Shown here: positions 14,756 to 25,320 of the stretch, piece by piece
How positions within the stretch are numbered: position 1 is the stretch's first letter
How the letters are laid out: every line of letters begins with the position of its first letter
NCBI RefSeq assembly: GCF_023498005.1
Contig: NZ_CP097289.1
Location: forward strand, 6,510,001 to 6,574,000
Direction of reading: 5' to 3'
Source of the DNA: Streptomyces durmitorensis
GTDB lineage: Bacteria > Actinomycetota > Actinomycetes > Streptomycetales > Streptomycetaceae
Length of the DNA stretch: 64,000 nt
Notes under the pieces: model-generated
Told to the model about the DNA's origin: nothing
The model's input: the letters and a program-made list of their open reading frames with translations, nothing else
The model's database searches: none
Translations under genes and position numbers: made by a program

Positions 14756-16783
14756 CTAATCAATGCTTGCAAGTTCAACATCTGGCCATTCGGGCGATTC
14801 CGCTTCCCTCGCGGACGGGACCACTCCCCTCGGGGAGGGGATCTCCCCCGTCCTCGCCGCCGTCCGGAGTACGGCCCGCGCCACCGCGTCCGCGTCCGAC
14901 AGGGTCACCGAGTCGACGCCCGGCCTGGCGCCCGCAGCCGTCACCCAGTGCACGCCCTCCGTCGGCACTCCGAACGCGAACCTCCTTGCCTGGCAACGAC
15001 CTTGACGGTCGATCAGGTGATACGGGCGGGGTGATACGTCGAGGCCTCCGGTTTCATAGCCGTCGACGACGTGGGCGCGGCACTGGCCCGTCCGCAGGAG
15101 CCGCCCGAGCAGTTCGTCCGCGGTGCGCCGCACGTCCGGTTCGGGGAGCCGGGCCTCGATGACTGTGGTGACGGACACATCCGACCCCGGTACGTCGGGG
15201 GAGTGCGCGAGGTACGTCCCGTCGGGGCCGGGCCGCACGGCGAGCCGCGGGCCGAGCACCTCGACGACCCCCGCCTCGACCAGGGCCGTCATCTCCTCGA
15301 TGCGGCGCCGGGGCGGGCCGATCGAGAGGAAGGCGTTGAGCGGTGTGTACCAGCGGTCCAGGTGCTCGCGGCGGGACGAGCCGGTCAGGCCGCCGTGGTC
15401 GAGGATCAGGCGGAGTTCGTTGCGCAGGTCGCGCAGCACGTCCAGGGCGGACTTCAGCGGGCTCGCGACATTGCCGAGCGCGGCCTGCGCGGTGTCCTCG
15501 CGCAGATAGGCGATCAGCCAGGCGCGGAAGTCGTCCGGGGAGCGGAAGATGTGGCCTGTGTACGGCCGTGCGAGCCGGTCCCAGGACCAGTGCGCGGCCT
15601 CGGGGATCCCGAACTCGTCCAGGATCAGGGCCTCTTGAGTGCCTCGGTGCGGCGCCGCGAGGAAGGCGTCCTGGAACTCTCTTGCCCGTGCGGCGGGTTG
15701 GACGAGGGCCGTGTAATAGACCGTCTCCACTTCTTTGGCGACCAGTGGCCAGATCTCGTCGAGGAAGTCCGGCGCGTCACCGCTGTCCGCGCGTTTGCGG
15801 AAGCGGGATATGACGTCGGGGGTGAGGACGAGCGGCTCGTGCCGGCCGTACGCGCCCTTCGCGTTGTCGCCGCGCGCCTGGTAGGGGATGCCGCGCCGCG
15901 AACCCGCGTACAGCCTCGGCTCGTGCCCCGAGGGCTGATACCGCAGACCGCCCCCCGGCGCCGGGGTGAAGCGTCCGCCGCGGCCCTGCGTCAGGAGCGC
16001 CATGTGGTCGAAGAAGTTCAGGCCGAGTCCGCGCAGCAGGACGCGCTCGCCGGGGGCGATGGCCGAGAGGTCGACGTCGGCGGGGTTGGCCGGCGGTATG
16101 TGGCGCAGGCCGTGCAGCGCGGCGTGCGCGGCGAGGTGTTCCTGCCCCTCGTCGCTGACCGTGGGCAGGTGGCCCTGCGCGAGGACGACGGCACCGAGCC
16201 CGGAGAGTTCACGGCCGTCGTCCAGTACGAGGGACTGGGCGCCGCCGCCCGTGCCGTCCGCGGAGTCGAGGCGGACGGCGCGCGCCGCGTGCACCTCGAC
16301 CCGGACCGTTCCGGGGGCCCGGCGCAGGACCTCGGCGAAGACCCACTCCAGATAGCGGCCGTAACAGGCGCGGGTCGGGTAGTCGTCCGGGCCGAGCCCC
16401 GGCGCGTGCCCCGCGGCGGCCCACGCGTACAGGCTCGGCCCCGGCCGGATCGGCCCGGCGCAGTCGACGCTCTCGTCGGTGAAGAGGGTCACCTGTGAGG
16501 CGACCGTGTTCATGAGCAGCTCGGCCGGCTGTGCGGTCCGCCAGACGCGTCCGGGGCCCGGGGGAGAGGGATCGACGACGTGGACCGTGAGCCGTGCCCC
16601 CGGCGGCAGGAGTTCGGCTGCCGAGGCACAGAGGCGTTCCAGGACACTCGTGCCGCGGGGCCCCGCGCCGACGACGGCGACAGCAACGTCATGTTCCGGT
16701 GCGGTCGCTGCGGATGGTGCGGACAAGGGCGTGACTCCCGGGCATCGGAGGGGACGATGGAAGCGGACGGTCCGCCTCATCAT
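14756..16783 (-). CDS. FAD/NAD(P)-binding protein
   Basis: This long (675-residue) flavoprotein-like protein has a Rossmann dinucleotide-binding motif near the start, VAVAVVGAGPRGTSVLERL, and later conserved patches (GRVWRTAQPAELLMNTVASQVTLFTDESV; SALGAVVLAQGHLP-like strand), as in the NAD_binding_9 family. Members are predicted oxidoreductases of unknown substrate. The ATG at 16783 adds about 19 basic residues before the fold. A TTG at 16726 with GGGAG eight bases upstream is an attractive alternative start. The gene stands alone, 138 bases from the phosphatase gene. Confidence 0.75.
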   Translation of the reverse strand: MMRRTVRFHRPLRCPGVTPLSAPSAATAPEHDVAVAVVGAGPRGTSVLERLCASAAELLPPGARLTVHVVDPSPPGPGRVWRTAQPAELLMNTVASQVTLFTDESVDCAGPIRPGPSLYAWAAAGHAPGLGPDDYPTRACYGRYLEWVFAEVLRRAPGTVRVEVHAARAVRLDSADGTGGGAQSLVLDDGRELSGLGAVVLAQGHLPTVSDEGQEHLAAHAALHGLRHIPPANPADVDLSAIAPGERVLLRGLGLNFFDHMALLTQGRGGRFTPAPGGGLRYQPSGHEPRLYAGSRRGIPYQARGDNAKGAYGRHEPLVLTPDVISRFRKRADSGDAPDFLDEIWPLVAKEVETVYYTALVQPAARAREFQDAFLAAPHRGTQEALILDEFGIPEAAHWSWDRLARPYTGHIFRSPDDFRAWLIAYLREDTAQAALGNVASPLKSALDVLRDLRNELRLILDHGGLTGSSRREHLDRWYTPLNAFLSIGPPRRRIEEMTALVEAGVVEVLGPRLAVRPGPDGTYLAHSPDVPGSDVSVTTVIEARLPEPDVRRTADELLGRLLRTGQCRAHVVDGYETGGLDVSPRPYHLIDRQGRCQARRFAFGVPTEGVHWVTAAGARPGVDSVTLSDADAVARAVLRTAARTGEIPSPRGVVPSAREAESPEWPDVELASID

Positions 16784-16921
16784 GCCGCCGGAAGCCCCGA
16801 AGTCGAACCCCGGAACAGAGGATCACCAGACGGGTGTGGCCTGTGTCACGTGGCTCGATCCGGACGCCGGTCGCCTTTGCGCGGCTATGGGAATTAAGGG
16901 GGTCATGCGAGAGCTGCGGGG

Positions 16922-18598
16922 CTATGAGAGCCGCGACTCCTGAGTCGTTTGCAGCCGTACGCCCACGCCCTTCACGACCTGCGCCTGATCCAGCCGCACC
17001 TGCGCCGAACGGCCCCGCAGCGTCAGCGTCATGAGCTGGTTGCCGAACCAAGGCCCGCCTGTTTTGCGCCAATTGATGGCGGCCCGCTCCGTACGCCCGT
17101 GCCGCACGAAACGGCGGCCGAGGGCCCGGCCCACCCTGCTCCAGCCGAAGTGGAAGCCCAGCTTTATCGACGCGGGAATGGAGTTGTGGACCGGGGAGCA
17201 CGTCAGCTGCAGGACGCGGGCGTCGGGACCGCCGCCGCCCGGCCAGGTCGGTTCCGCGATGTACGCGTGGTGGACGTCGCCGGAGAGCACGCACACCGTC
17301 GCGGGGGCGCCCGCACCCGTGCCCACCTCCGCGATCAGGGCCGTCAGCGCGTCGAAGGACGCGGGGAACGCGGCCCAGTGCTCCAGGTCCGAGCGCCTGC
17401 GCAGGTTCTCGCCGAAGCGGGCCCAGCGCTCGCCGCGCTCGCCACGGCACAGCGCGGCGTTCCAGCCCTCGGCGTCATGGATGAGGTGCGGGAGCAGCCA
17501 GGGCAGCGACGTGCCGACCAGGAGGTGGTCGCAGCCGCCCGCGCCGCCCGCGCCGCCCGCCCCGCCCGCGCCGTCGAGGGCCTGCTCGCGCAGCCAGCGG
17601 GCCTCCTCCGGGTCGACCATCGCGCGGTTCTGCTCGTCCAGGACGCGGGCCGCCCGGGTGTCGACCATGAGCAGGCGTACGCGGCCGAAGTCGCGGCGGT
17701 AGCTCCACCGGGTCGCCCTGGGATCGGCGTCCGACGCGGACGCGAAGGCGCGCAGCTCGTCCGTGCCGTCCGGCGTCGTGCGCAGCGTGGCGTACAGCTC
17801 GTCGCGCTCAAGATCGGCGGGCGACAGATTGCCGAGGTGCTGGTAGACCCAGTACGACATCAGGCCGCTCAGCACGCGCTCGCGCCACCAGGGCGTCGCA
17901 CGCATCTCGGCCAGCCAGGCCTCGCTGGTGTTCCAGTCGTCTATGACGTCGTGGTCGTCGAAGATCATGCAGCTGGGCACGGTGGAGAGCAGCCACCGCA
18001 CCTCGGGGTCGAGCCACGATTCGTAGTAGAGGTGGGTGTACTCCTCGTAGTCCGCGACCTGGTCGCCCGGCGGGTCGTTCAGGTTCCGGCGGGCCGCGAG
18101 CCAGCGGCGCGTGGCCTCGGAGGTGTTGTCCGCGTACACCTGGTCGCCCAGGAGGAGGAGCACGTCCGGGCGGTCGGCGGCCGTGCCGGTGGCGATCCTG
18201 GCGGCGAGGGTGTCCAGGGCGTCGGGCCCGACGGGGTCGTGCTCCCCGCTCGGCGGCGCCGCCCAGCGGCAGGACCCGAAGGTGACACGGAGCTCCGCGT
18301 CGTCACCCTCGCCCGGCGTGCGGATGGTGCTCGGCGGGAAGGGGGAGTCCGGCAGCGGCCACACGGGGCCGCCGCTGTCGCCGAGCCGCACCTCGTACGC
18401 GGTCTCGGAGCCCGGACGCAGCCCCGTGACCGGGATGAGCGCGTAGTGATGGCCCGCGATCTGGAACGTGTTCGCCGTGCCCTTGGCGCCGTCGGCGCAC
18501 CGCACTTCGGCGGTGCACGGGCGGTCGGCCTCGACCCAGACCGTCGCCGTCGAACCGTCGACATACCTCAGCAGTGGACCCAGGCGCAGCCGTGCCAC
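16922..18598 (-). CDS. PhoD-like metallophosphatase
   Basis: This protein of about 558 residues has an N-terminal beta-sandwich (LRLGPLLRYVDGSTATVWVEADRPC) followed by a PhoD-type metallophosphoesterase core: TFGSCRWAAP, LLLLGDQVYAD, MIFDDHDVIDDWN, and the late LSGDVHHAYIAEP with the metal-binding His pair. No Tat signal is present, unlike secreted PhoD, so it is probably cytoplasmic. GTG 18598 has GGAGGAGA about 9 bases upstream; GTG 18607 is in frame but too close. A run of four 9-bp repeats (17535-17570) encodes a Gly/Ala insert (GGAGGAGGAGG). Confidence 0.85.
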   Translation of the reverse strand: MARLRLGPLLRYVDGSTATVWVEADRPCTAEVRCADGAKGTANTFQIAGHHYALIPVTGLRPGSETAYEVRLGDSGGPVWPLPDSPFPPSTIRTPGEGDDAELRVTFGSCRWAAPPSGEHDPVGPDALDTLAARIATGTAADRPDVLLLLGDQVYADNTSEATRRWLAARRNLNDPPGDQVADYEEYTHLYYESWLDPEVRWLLSTVPSCMIFDDHDVIDDWNTSEAWLAEMRATPWWRERVLSGLMSYWVYQHLGNLSPADLERDELYATLRTTPDGTDELRAFASASDADPRATRWSYRRDFGRVRLLMVDTRAARVLDEQNRAMVDPEEARWLREQALDGAGGAGGAGGAGGCDHLLVGTSLPWLLPHLIHDAEGWNAALCRGERGERWARFGENLRRRSDLEHWAAFPASFDALTALIAEVGTGAGAPATVCVLSGDVHHAYIAEPTWPGGGGPDARVLQLTCSPVHNSIPASIKLGFHFGWSRVGRALGRRFVRHGRTERAAINWRKTGGPWFGNQLMTLTLRGRSAQVRLDQAQVVKGVGVRLQTTQESRLS

Positions 18599-18719
18599 GA
18601 TGATCACTCTCCTCCGTCGCCCCGTACGGTACGGAACGACGGAGGCCGGTGGGGAGGTTCCGGGGATTCCCGCTGGTTACAGGCCCGTGACCTCGGCAGC
18701 CGTGGAGAGTCCGGTGACC

Positions 18720-19367
18720 TCAGCAGCCGCTGAGCACCGAGGACAGCTTGGTCTTCTCCTCCGGGTTCACCGTCATGTTGTAGTGGTGCTTCACGTCCAC
18801 CCACATCCGGGCGTAGTAGCAGTGGTACGACGCGGTGGGCGGCATCCACTCGGCCGGGTCCTGGTCGCCCTTGCTCTGGTTGACGTTGTCGGTGACCGCG
18901 ATCAGCTGGGGGCGGGTCAGGTCGTTGGCGAAACCTTCCCGCTGGGCGGTGGTCCAGCCGCTCGCGCCGGACTTCCAGGCCTCGGAGAGCGGGACGACGT
19001 GGTCGATGTCGACGTCCGAGGCCGCGGTCCAGGTGCCTCCGTCGTACGGGGACTTCCAGGTGCCCGACGTGGCCGCGCAGCTGGAGTCCTGCTGGACGTT
19101 CGTGCCGTCGCGCTTGAGGACGACCTCGCGGGTGTTGCAGGCGCCGGACTGGGTCTTCCAGTGCGGGAACTTCTCGCGGCTGTAGCCGTCGGACGAGCCC
19201 TCGGCCTTCTCGGTGAGCTGGCCGAGGTAGGTGCGGGCGGTGGCGGCGGAGACCGGGGCCGGGGGAGCGGCCTGGGCGGGGGCGCCGGTGAGGAGGGCCG
19301 CCGCGGAGGCGAGGGCGGTCAGGGCGGTGAGAGTGGCGAGGCGTCGACGCGCGTAGACAGCGGACAT
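18720..19367 (-). CDS. Secreted HNH-type nuclease
   Basis: This 215-residue protein has a Sec signal peptide (cleavage after PAQA near residue 33). The HNH/DUF1524-type core contains DVDIDHVVPLSEAW for the catalytic His and QLIAVTDNVNQSKGDQDPAEWMPP for the Asn and metal-binding His/Asp region. Four cysteines (GACNTRE, SSCAAT, YHCYYA, LSGC) should form two disulfides. Such enzymes are extracellular nucleases used for nutrient scavenging during development. The gene is monocistronic. Confidence 0.85.
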   Translation of the reverse strand: MSAVYARRRLATLTALTALASAAALLTGAPAQAAPPAPVSAATARTYLGQLTEKAEGSSDGYSREKFPHWKTQSGACNTREVVLKRDGTNVQQDSSCAATSGTWKSPYDGGTWTAASDVDIDHVVPLSEAWKSGASGWTTAQREGFANDLTRPQLIAVTDNVNQSKGDQDPAEWMPPTASYHCYYARMWVDVKHHYNMTVNPEEKTKLSSVLSGC

Positions 19368-19654
19368 ACGAACTCCCTTGTCGTGGGGGGATGTTGACCG
19401 TTGGGGCGGCCATGCTGACGCGGTGGGGTTTCCTGTGGATGTGCGTCAGGTGACAGGGTCGCGTCAATCAGGTGGTCAGTTCAAGAGTTCTGGCGCTGTG
19501 TCATGTCCGGTCATCTGTGCGGAAGTTGGACGAGAGGGCCCGCGGGGGTGCCGACGGCCACCTGTGAGCGGCTCTGGGTTGTGGCCCGGATCACTTTTCC
19601 GAGGGGCCGAAAGGCCCTGGTCCGGGGTGCGTGGACGTCCCGTACGATGGATGG

Positions 19655-19785
19655 CGCAGAAGGGGAGTAGCTCTTCGCCGGACCGTCGACATACTGCTCA
19701 GCTCGCCTGAGCCGGCGCCCGGAGGCAGGCCCCGTCATCGACGTGGTCGGCCAGCGAGACCTTCGGCAAGCAGTGCCCGACGTAC
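19655..19785 (+). ncRNA. yybP-ykoY (manganese) riboswitch
   Basis: The leader starts with GAAGGGGAGTAGCTC (19660-19672), the conserved GGGGAGUAG element of the yybP-ykoY aptamer. It ends with CCAGCGAGACCTTCGGCAAGCAGTGCC (split here as CCAGCGAGACCTTC and GGCAAGCAG), the conserved closing segment. The RNAs of this class bind Mn2+ and switch on exporters. It lies about 100 bases before a GDT1-family gene, the classical partner. A candidate -10 TACGAT is at 19643-19648. A GACGTACA/TGTACGTC hairpin at 19779-19800 may be part of the expression platform. Confidence 0.8.
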
Positions 19786-19880
19786 ATGACCGTGTACGTC
19801 CGTGTGTGCTGCCGTGCCGAGGTGTCGTACGTGAGGTACAGATGGCTCTCGGTGGGGCAGCCCCGACCGATTGAGGAACC

Positions 19881-20459
19881 TTGATCAGCATCAGCGTGAT
19901 GGCGCTCGTGTTCGGCGTCGTCTTCCTTGCCGAACTCCCGGACAAGACAGCGCTGGCCGGGCTCGTCCTCGGGACGCGCTACCGCGCCTCGTACGTCTTC
20001 GTCGGGGTCGCCGCCGCCTTCGTCGTCCATGTCGTGCTCGCCGTGGCGGCGGGCAGCGTACTGACGCTCCTGCCGCAGCAACTCCTTCACGCGCTCACCG
20101 GTGTGCTCTTCCTCGGTGGCGCGGCGATGCTGCTCCTGAAGGGCGGCGACGACGAGGAAGAGGTCCGCGAGCCCAAGGACCAGAGCTTCTGGAAGGTGTC
20201 CGGGGCGGGCTTCATGCTGATCCTGGTCGCGGAGTTCGGCGACCTGACGCAGATCATGACCGCGAACCTGGCCGCGCGGTACGACGACCCGCTCTCCGTG
20301 GGTCTGGGCGCGGTGCTGGCGCTGTGGGCCGTCGCCGGGCTCGGCATCGTCGGCGGAAAGGCGCTGATGAAGCGGGTGCCGCTCTCGCTCATCACCAAGA
20401 TCGCGGCGCTGCTGATGACGGGGCTCGGTGTGTGGAGCCTGTACGAGGCGATTGCCTGA
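19881..20459 (+). CDS. TMEM165/GDT1 family Mn2+ exporter
   Basis: This 192-residue protein has six hydrophobic helices and the two GDT1 signature repeats, FLAELPDKTALAGL near residue 13 and LVAEFGDLTQIMTANL near residue 118, whose Glu/Asp residues bind the transported cation. Family members export Mn2+ (or Ca2+) from the cytosol. The start is a TTG at 19881 with GAGGAA just upstream. The yybP-ykoY riboswitch in the leader fits control by Mn2+ excess. A rare start codon plus riboswitch suggests tight, low-level expression. Confidence 0.9.
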   Translation: MISISVMALVFGVVFLAELPDKTALAGLVLGTRYRASYVFVGVAAAFVVHVVLAVAAGSVLTLLPQQLLHALTGVLFLGGAAMLLLKGGDDEEEVREPKDQSFWKVSGAGFMLILVAEFGDLTQIMTANLAARYDDPLSVGLGAVLALWAVAGLGIVGGKALMKRVPLSLITKIAALLMTGLGVWSLYEAIA

Positions 20460-20473
20460 GCGCCGTGAGGCGT

Positions 20474-20527
20474 CTGGCCGGTCTGGGCGGACTGGCCGGT
20501 CTAGCCGGTCTGGTTGGTCTGGTCGGG
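20474..20527. repeat. Six-copy 9-bp tandem repeat
   Basis: CTGGCCGGT, CTGGGCGGA, CTGGCCGGT, CTAGCCGGT, CTGGTTGGT and CTGGTCGGG follow each other in exact 9-bp steps, with further related sequence (TCTGACCAGGTCTGGCCGG) to about 20545. It occupies the space between the GDT1 exporter gene and the HAD gene and has no long open frame of its own. Confidence 0.8.
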
Positions 20528-20618
20528 TCTGACCAGGTCTGGCCGGGGCCCTGTTAGGGGTGTGACCTGCGGTGCTGGCGTCTCGTGGCCCCTTTTTGTA
20601 TCGTGGAGAAACAAAGTG

Positions 20619-20652
20619 GCTCCGCCCGTGTTCCCTGACCGGCGGGCGGAGC
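20619..20652 (+). promoter_or_regulatory. Leader hairpin before the HAD gene
   Basis: GCTCCGCCCG (20619-20628) pairs perfectly with CGGGCGGAGC (20643-20652) around a 14-base loop. It lies 79 bases before the ATG at 20731 and after the repeat array. It could be the terminator of the GDT1 gene or a leader structure for the HAD gene; the short run of T at 20593-20597 lies upstream, not downstream, so a classical terminator is not evident. Confidence 0.4.
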
Positions 20653-20658
20653 TGCCTT

Positions 20659-20702
20659 GATCTTTCCTCCGCGATCTTTCCTCCGCGGTCCTTCCTCCGC
20701 GG
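20659..20702. repeat. Three-copy 14-15-bp tandem repeat
   Basis: GATCTTTCCTCCGC, GATCTTTCCTCCGCG and GTCCTTCCTCCGCG lie in tandem directly before the ribosome site of the HAD gene. Each unit contains TTCCTCCGC. The complement of the TCCTCC core resembles a Shine-Dalgarno, so on this strand it mimics the anti-Shine-Dalgarno sequence. Confidence 0.7.
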
Positions 20703-20730
20703 ATCTCCCTCTGTGTTCTGGAGTACGTCG

Positions 20731-21396
20731 ATGACGGCTGAGACCGCCTCTGTTCTGACCGCCCGGGCCCTCCTCCTCGACATGGACGGAACTCTCGTCA
20801 ACTCCGACGCGGTGGTCGAGCGCTGCTGGCGGCGCTGGTCCGAGCGGTACGGGCTCGACTTCGACGCGGTCATCAAGGTCGTCCACGGGCGGCAGGGATA
20901 CGCGTCGATGGCGGTGCTGCTGCCGGAGCGGTCCATGGAGGAGAACCACGCGGAGAACCGCGAGATGCTGGCCGCCGAGACCGCGGACATGGAGGGTGTC
21001 GTTCCCGTGCCGGGAGCCGCTGCTTTCCTCGCGTCCCTCGAAGGGCTGCCGCACGCGCTCGTGACGTCCGCGGATGTGCCGCTGTCCACGGGGCGGATGG
21101 CCGCGGCCGGGCTGCCGCTGCCCGCCGTGCGGGTCACCGCGGAGAGCGTGGGGGCGAGCAAGCCTGATCCCGAGGGGTTCCTCAAGGGGGCTGCCGAGCT
21201 GGGGTTCGACCCTGCTGACTGCGTTGTCTTCGAGGACTCCGGGGCCGGGATCGCCGCGGGGCGTGCGGCCGGTATGCGGGTCGTCGGGGTCGGCCCCCGG
21301 GCGGGGGAGTTCGAGCCCACTGTGCAGGTTGCCGACTTGACGCAGGTTCGGGTGGAGCCGGTTGCCGGTGGAGCGCTTCGGCTGACGTTCGGCTGA
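20731..21396 (+). CDS. HAD-IA family phosphatase (sugar-phosphatase type)
   Basis: This 221-residue HAD enzyme has motif I LLLDMDGTLVNSDAVVERCW, an alpha-helical cap typical of the beta-phosphoglucomutase/DOG-phosphatase group (VHGRQGYASMAVLLP), motif II HALVTSADV, motif III Lys in VGASKPDPEGFL, and motif IV CVVFEDSGAGIAAGRAAGM. It should dephosphorylate a small sugar phosphate in the cytoplasm. ATG 20731 follows GGAG by seven bases; the frame is open upstream to 20572 but only through repeats. Confidence 0.85.
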   Translation: MTAETASVLTARALLLDMDGTLVNSDAVVERCWRRWSERYGLDFDAVIKVVHGRQGYASMAVLLPERSMEENHAENREMLAAETADMEGVVPVPGAAAFLASLEGLPHALVTSADVPLSTGRMAAAGLPLPAVRVTAESVGASKPDPEGFLKGAAELGFDPADCVVFEDSGAGIAAGRAAGMRVVGVGPRAGEFEPTVQVADLTQVRVEPVAGGALRLTFG

Positions 21397-21427
21397 CCCG
21401 CCTCGCGCCGACCCGTCCCGCGGGTCG

Positions 21428-22405
21428 CTACGGCTCCGACGTTTCTCTCTCCAGGGCCGCCCGGGTTTCCCTCCCGTAGACCCCCTGCCCGTCCCCCTGC
21501 GTCCCCCGGGCGTACTGGAAGCGGGTCACCGCGTCCGCGACCTGGGTGTTGTAGTTGCCGTTGGGCTCGCCCATGTACAGGTACAGCTGTCGCAGGCGTT
21601 GCTGGAGTTCCTTGACCTCCGGGCCCCTGTCGCCGCGCCTCAGGACGCCGTCGGCCGACGGCGGGGCCGGTTCCACCGAACCCGTCGCCCGTGCCGTCGA
21701 GCGGCTCGGCGGCGGGGTCGTCCTCGGCTTGGCCGACGCGGACGCCGTGCGGGACGCGGACGGGGACGGAGGCGCGGACGGGGTCGGGCTCGCCTCGGCC
21801 GTCGCGGACCGGGAGCGCGACGGGGTGGCCGTCCTCGGCTCCGACTCCGTGGCGGAGCCGGACGGGGCGTCCACCGCGTGCGTCGGCGCGTCCGGCAGCG
21901 CCTCGTCCCGTTGCGGCTTGTCGGGCGTGAGCAGGAACGTGGCGAGCACCGCGACGGCCACCACGGCCACCGCCGCGCCCACGCCCGCGTACAGGCCCTT
22001 GCGGCCGCGCCGCGGTTCCGGTCCGTCGTCGTACGGCAGCGGGGGCGGGAGCGGGCCGTCCTGCGACGCGGCGCCCGCCGCGAAGAGCCCCACGTCCGCC
22101 GACCGCGGTGGGGCCGCCGCCTCCGGCGGGAGAACGGCCGCGGGAGAAGGCCCCGGTTCGGGCGCAGAACCCTCCGCGGGCCCCGGCTCCGGCAGCGTCA
22201 CATACGGACGGATCCGGAGCGGATCGAAGTCCTCCGCGGCGGCCGCGTCCGCGGACCTCGCGTCCCGCGCCGCGTCGGCCGCCCGCTCCGTACAGCCGCA
22301 GGCAGGCGCGCTGCCCGGCTCCCGCGACGTACCGCATTCGGGACATCGCTGACCGTCCCGGCCGCCATCGGCGCCTTCCGGACGTCTTTCCTCCGCGCTG
22401 CTCAC
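21428..22405 (-). CDS. Membrane-anchored peptidoglycan-binding protein
   Basis: This 325-residue protein is in four parts. An N-terminal cytoplasmic segment with a Cys cluster (RCPECGTSREPGSAPACGC) resembles a zinc ribbon. One transmembrane helix lies near residues 140-160 (LYAGVGAAVAVVAVAVLATFLL). A long Ser/Thr/Pro-rich linker follows, then a C-terminal PG_binding_1 domain (LRRGDRGPEVKELQQRLRQLYLYMGEPNGNYNTQVADAVTRFQ). It can therefore link a cytoplasmic metal-binding module to the cell wall. GTG start at 22405. It is divergent from the MFS gene. Confidence 0.8.
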   Translation of the reverse strand: MSSAEERRPEGADGGRDGQRCPECGTSREPGSAPACGCTERAADAARDARSADAAAAEDFDPLRIRPYVTLPEPGPAEGSAPEPGPSPAAVLPPEAAAPPRSADVGLFAAGAASQDGPLPPPLPYDDGPEPRRGRKGLYAGVGAAVAVVAVAVLATFLLTPDKPQRDEALPDAPTHAVDAPSGSATESEPRTATPSRSRSATAEASPTPSAPPSPSASRTASASAKPRTTPPPSRSTARATGSVEPAPPSADGVLRRGDRGPEVKELQQRLRQLYLYMGEPNGNYNTQVADAVTRFQYARGTQGDGQGVYGRETRAALERETSEP

Positions 22406-22469
22406 TCTTCGTACCCCACCCCTAGAGAACTCCAGCGATTATGCAGATCGCCGGTTCAACAGGCCATAA

Positions 22470-24626
<2,157 letters not shown>

Positions 24627-24669
24627 TCCGTCCGCGCTCGCGTGTCCTCACGTCCGCGCTCGACGGCCC

Positions 24670-25257
24670 TCAACCAGCCGCCGGGGCCAGCCTCTTGACG
24701 TACCAGCACTCGGCGTACATCCGCTCGGTGAGCGGCTCGCTCTCCTCGTAGCCGTGCCGTGCGTAGAGCGCCCTGGCCTCGACCAGATCGAGGCGTGTGT
24801 CGAGGATGAGCTGCCCGGCACCGAGCGCGCGGGCCGCGTCCTCGGCGGCGGCGAGGAGCAGCGCGGCGCCGCCCTTGCCGCGCATGTCCTCGCGGAGGAA
24901 GACGCGCTTGAGCTCGGCGGTACTCGTCCCCTTCAGGTCGCCCATGAGCCGCACCCCGGCGGTCCCCGCGGGCTCGCCTTCATGCCGGGCGACAAGGAGT
25001 ACGCCGGTGGGCGGGCGGAGGTCGGCGCCGGTCTCCGCCGCGATCTCGCGCTCCAGCTCCTCGGGCGCGGTCCTGCGCTTCTCGTGGAGGAGGTAGTACC
25101 GGTCGCTCACCTCGGTGTAGTACGCGCGCCAGAGCGCCGAGGCGACAGGGGAGTCGACGGCTTCGGGGGCGACGGCCCAGGAGGCGGTCTCTGCGGGACT
25201 GTTCTCGACGTGGCTCATGTGACCCATGTGACCCATGTGACTACTCATGGAGGCCAT
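24670..25257 (-). CDS. GNAT family N-acetyltransferase
   Basis: This 195-residue acetyltransferase has strand beta4 and motif A (GVRLMGDLKGTSTAELKRVFLREDMRGKGGAALLLAAAEDAARALG; acetyl-CoA loop R-G-K-G-G) and motif B (LYARHGYEESEPL). The substrate is unknown. The N-terminus contains a 9-bp nucleotide repeat giving HMGHMGHMSH, so several ATGs (25257, 25248, 25236, 25227, 25218) are possible starts and none has a strong ribosome site. A start after the repeat is quite possible. Confidence 0.75.
   Translation of the reverse strand: MASMSSHMGHMGHMSHVENSPAETASWAVAPEAVDSPVASALWRAYYTEVSDRYYLLHEKRRTAPEELEREIAAETGADLRPPTGVLLVARHEGEPAGTAGVRLMGDLKGTSTAELKRVFLREDMRGKGGAALLLAAAEDAARALGAGQLILDTRLDLVEARALYARHGYEESEPLTERMYAECWYVKRLAPAAG
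25216..25242. repeat. Three-copy 9-bp tandem repeat at a gene start
   Basis: CATGTGACC, CATGTGACC and CATGTGACT follow in exact register. On the minus strand each unit contributes an in-frame ATG to the GNAT gene (His-Met-Gly repeats), so gain or loss of a unit changes the number of start codons without shifting the frame. Confidence 0.8.
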
Positions 25258-25320
25258 TCTCGGGACGCGACTGCCGTGGCCCGCAAGCGAATTAAGCCCT
25301 GAGGGCCTTCACTCCCGGCC

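Noticed and set aside
15071..16498. Long plus-strand open frame opposite the FAD/NAD(P)-binding gene
   Set aside because: High-GC antisense shadow: composition is Arg/Gly/Val-rich without domains, and the minus frame has a clear Rossmann motif.
16949..18733. 594-codon plus-strand frame opposite the PhoD-like gene
   Set aside because: Shadow of the phosphatase gene; no ribosome site and no recognisable domain, while the minus frame has all PhoD motifs.
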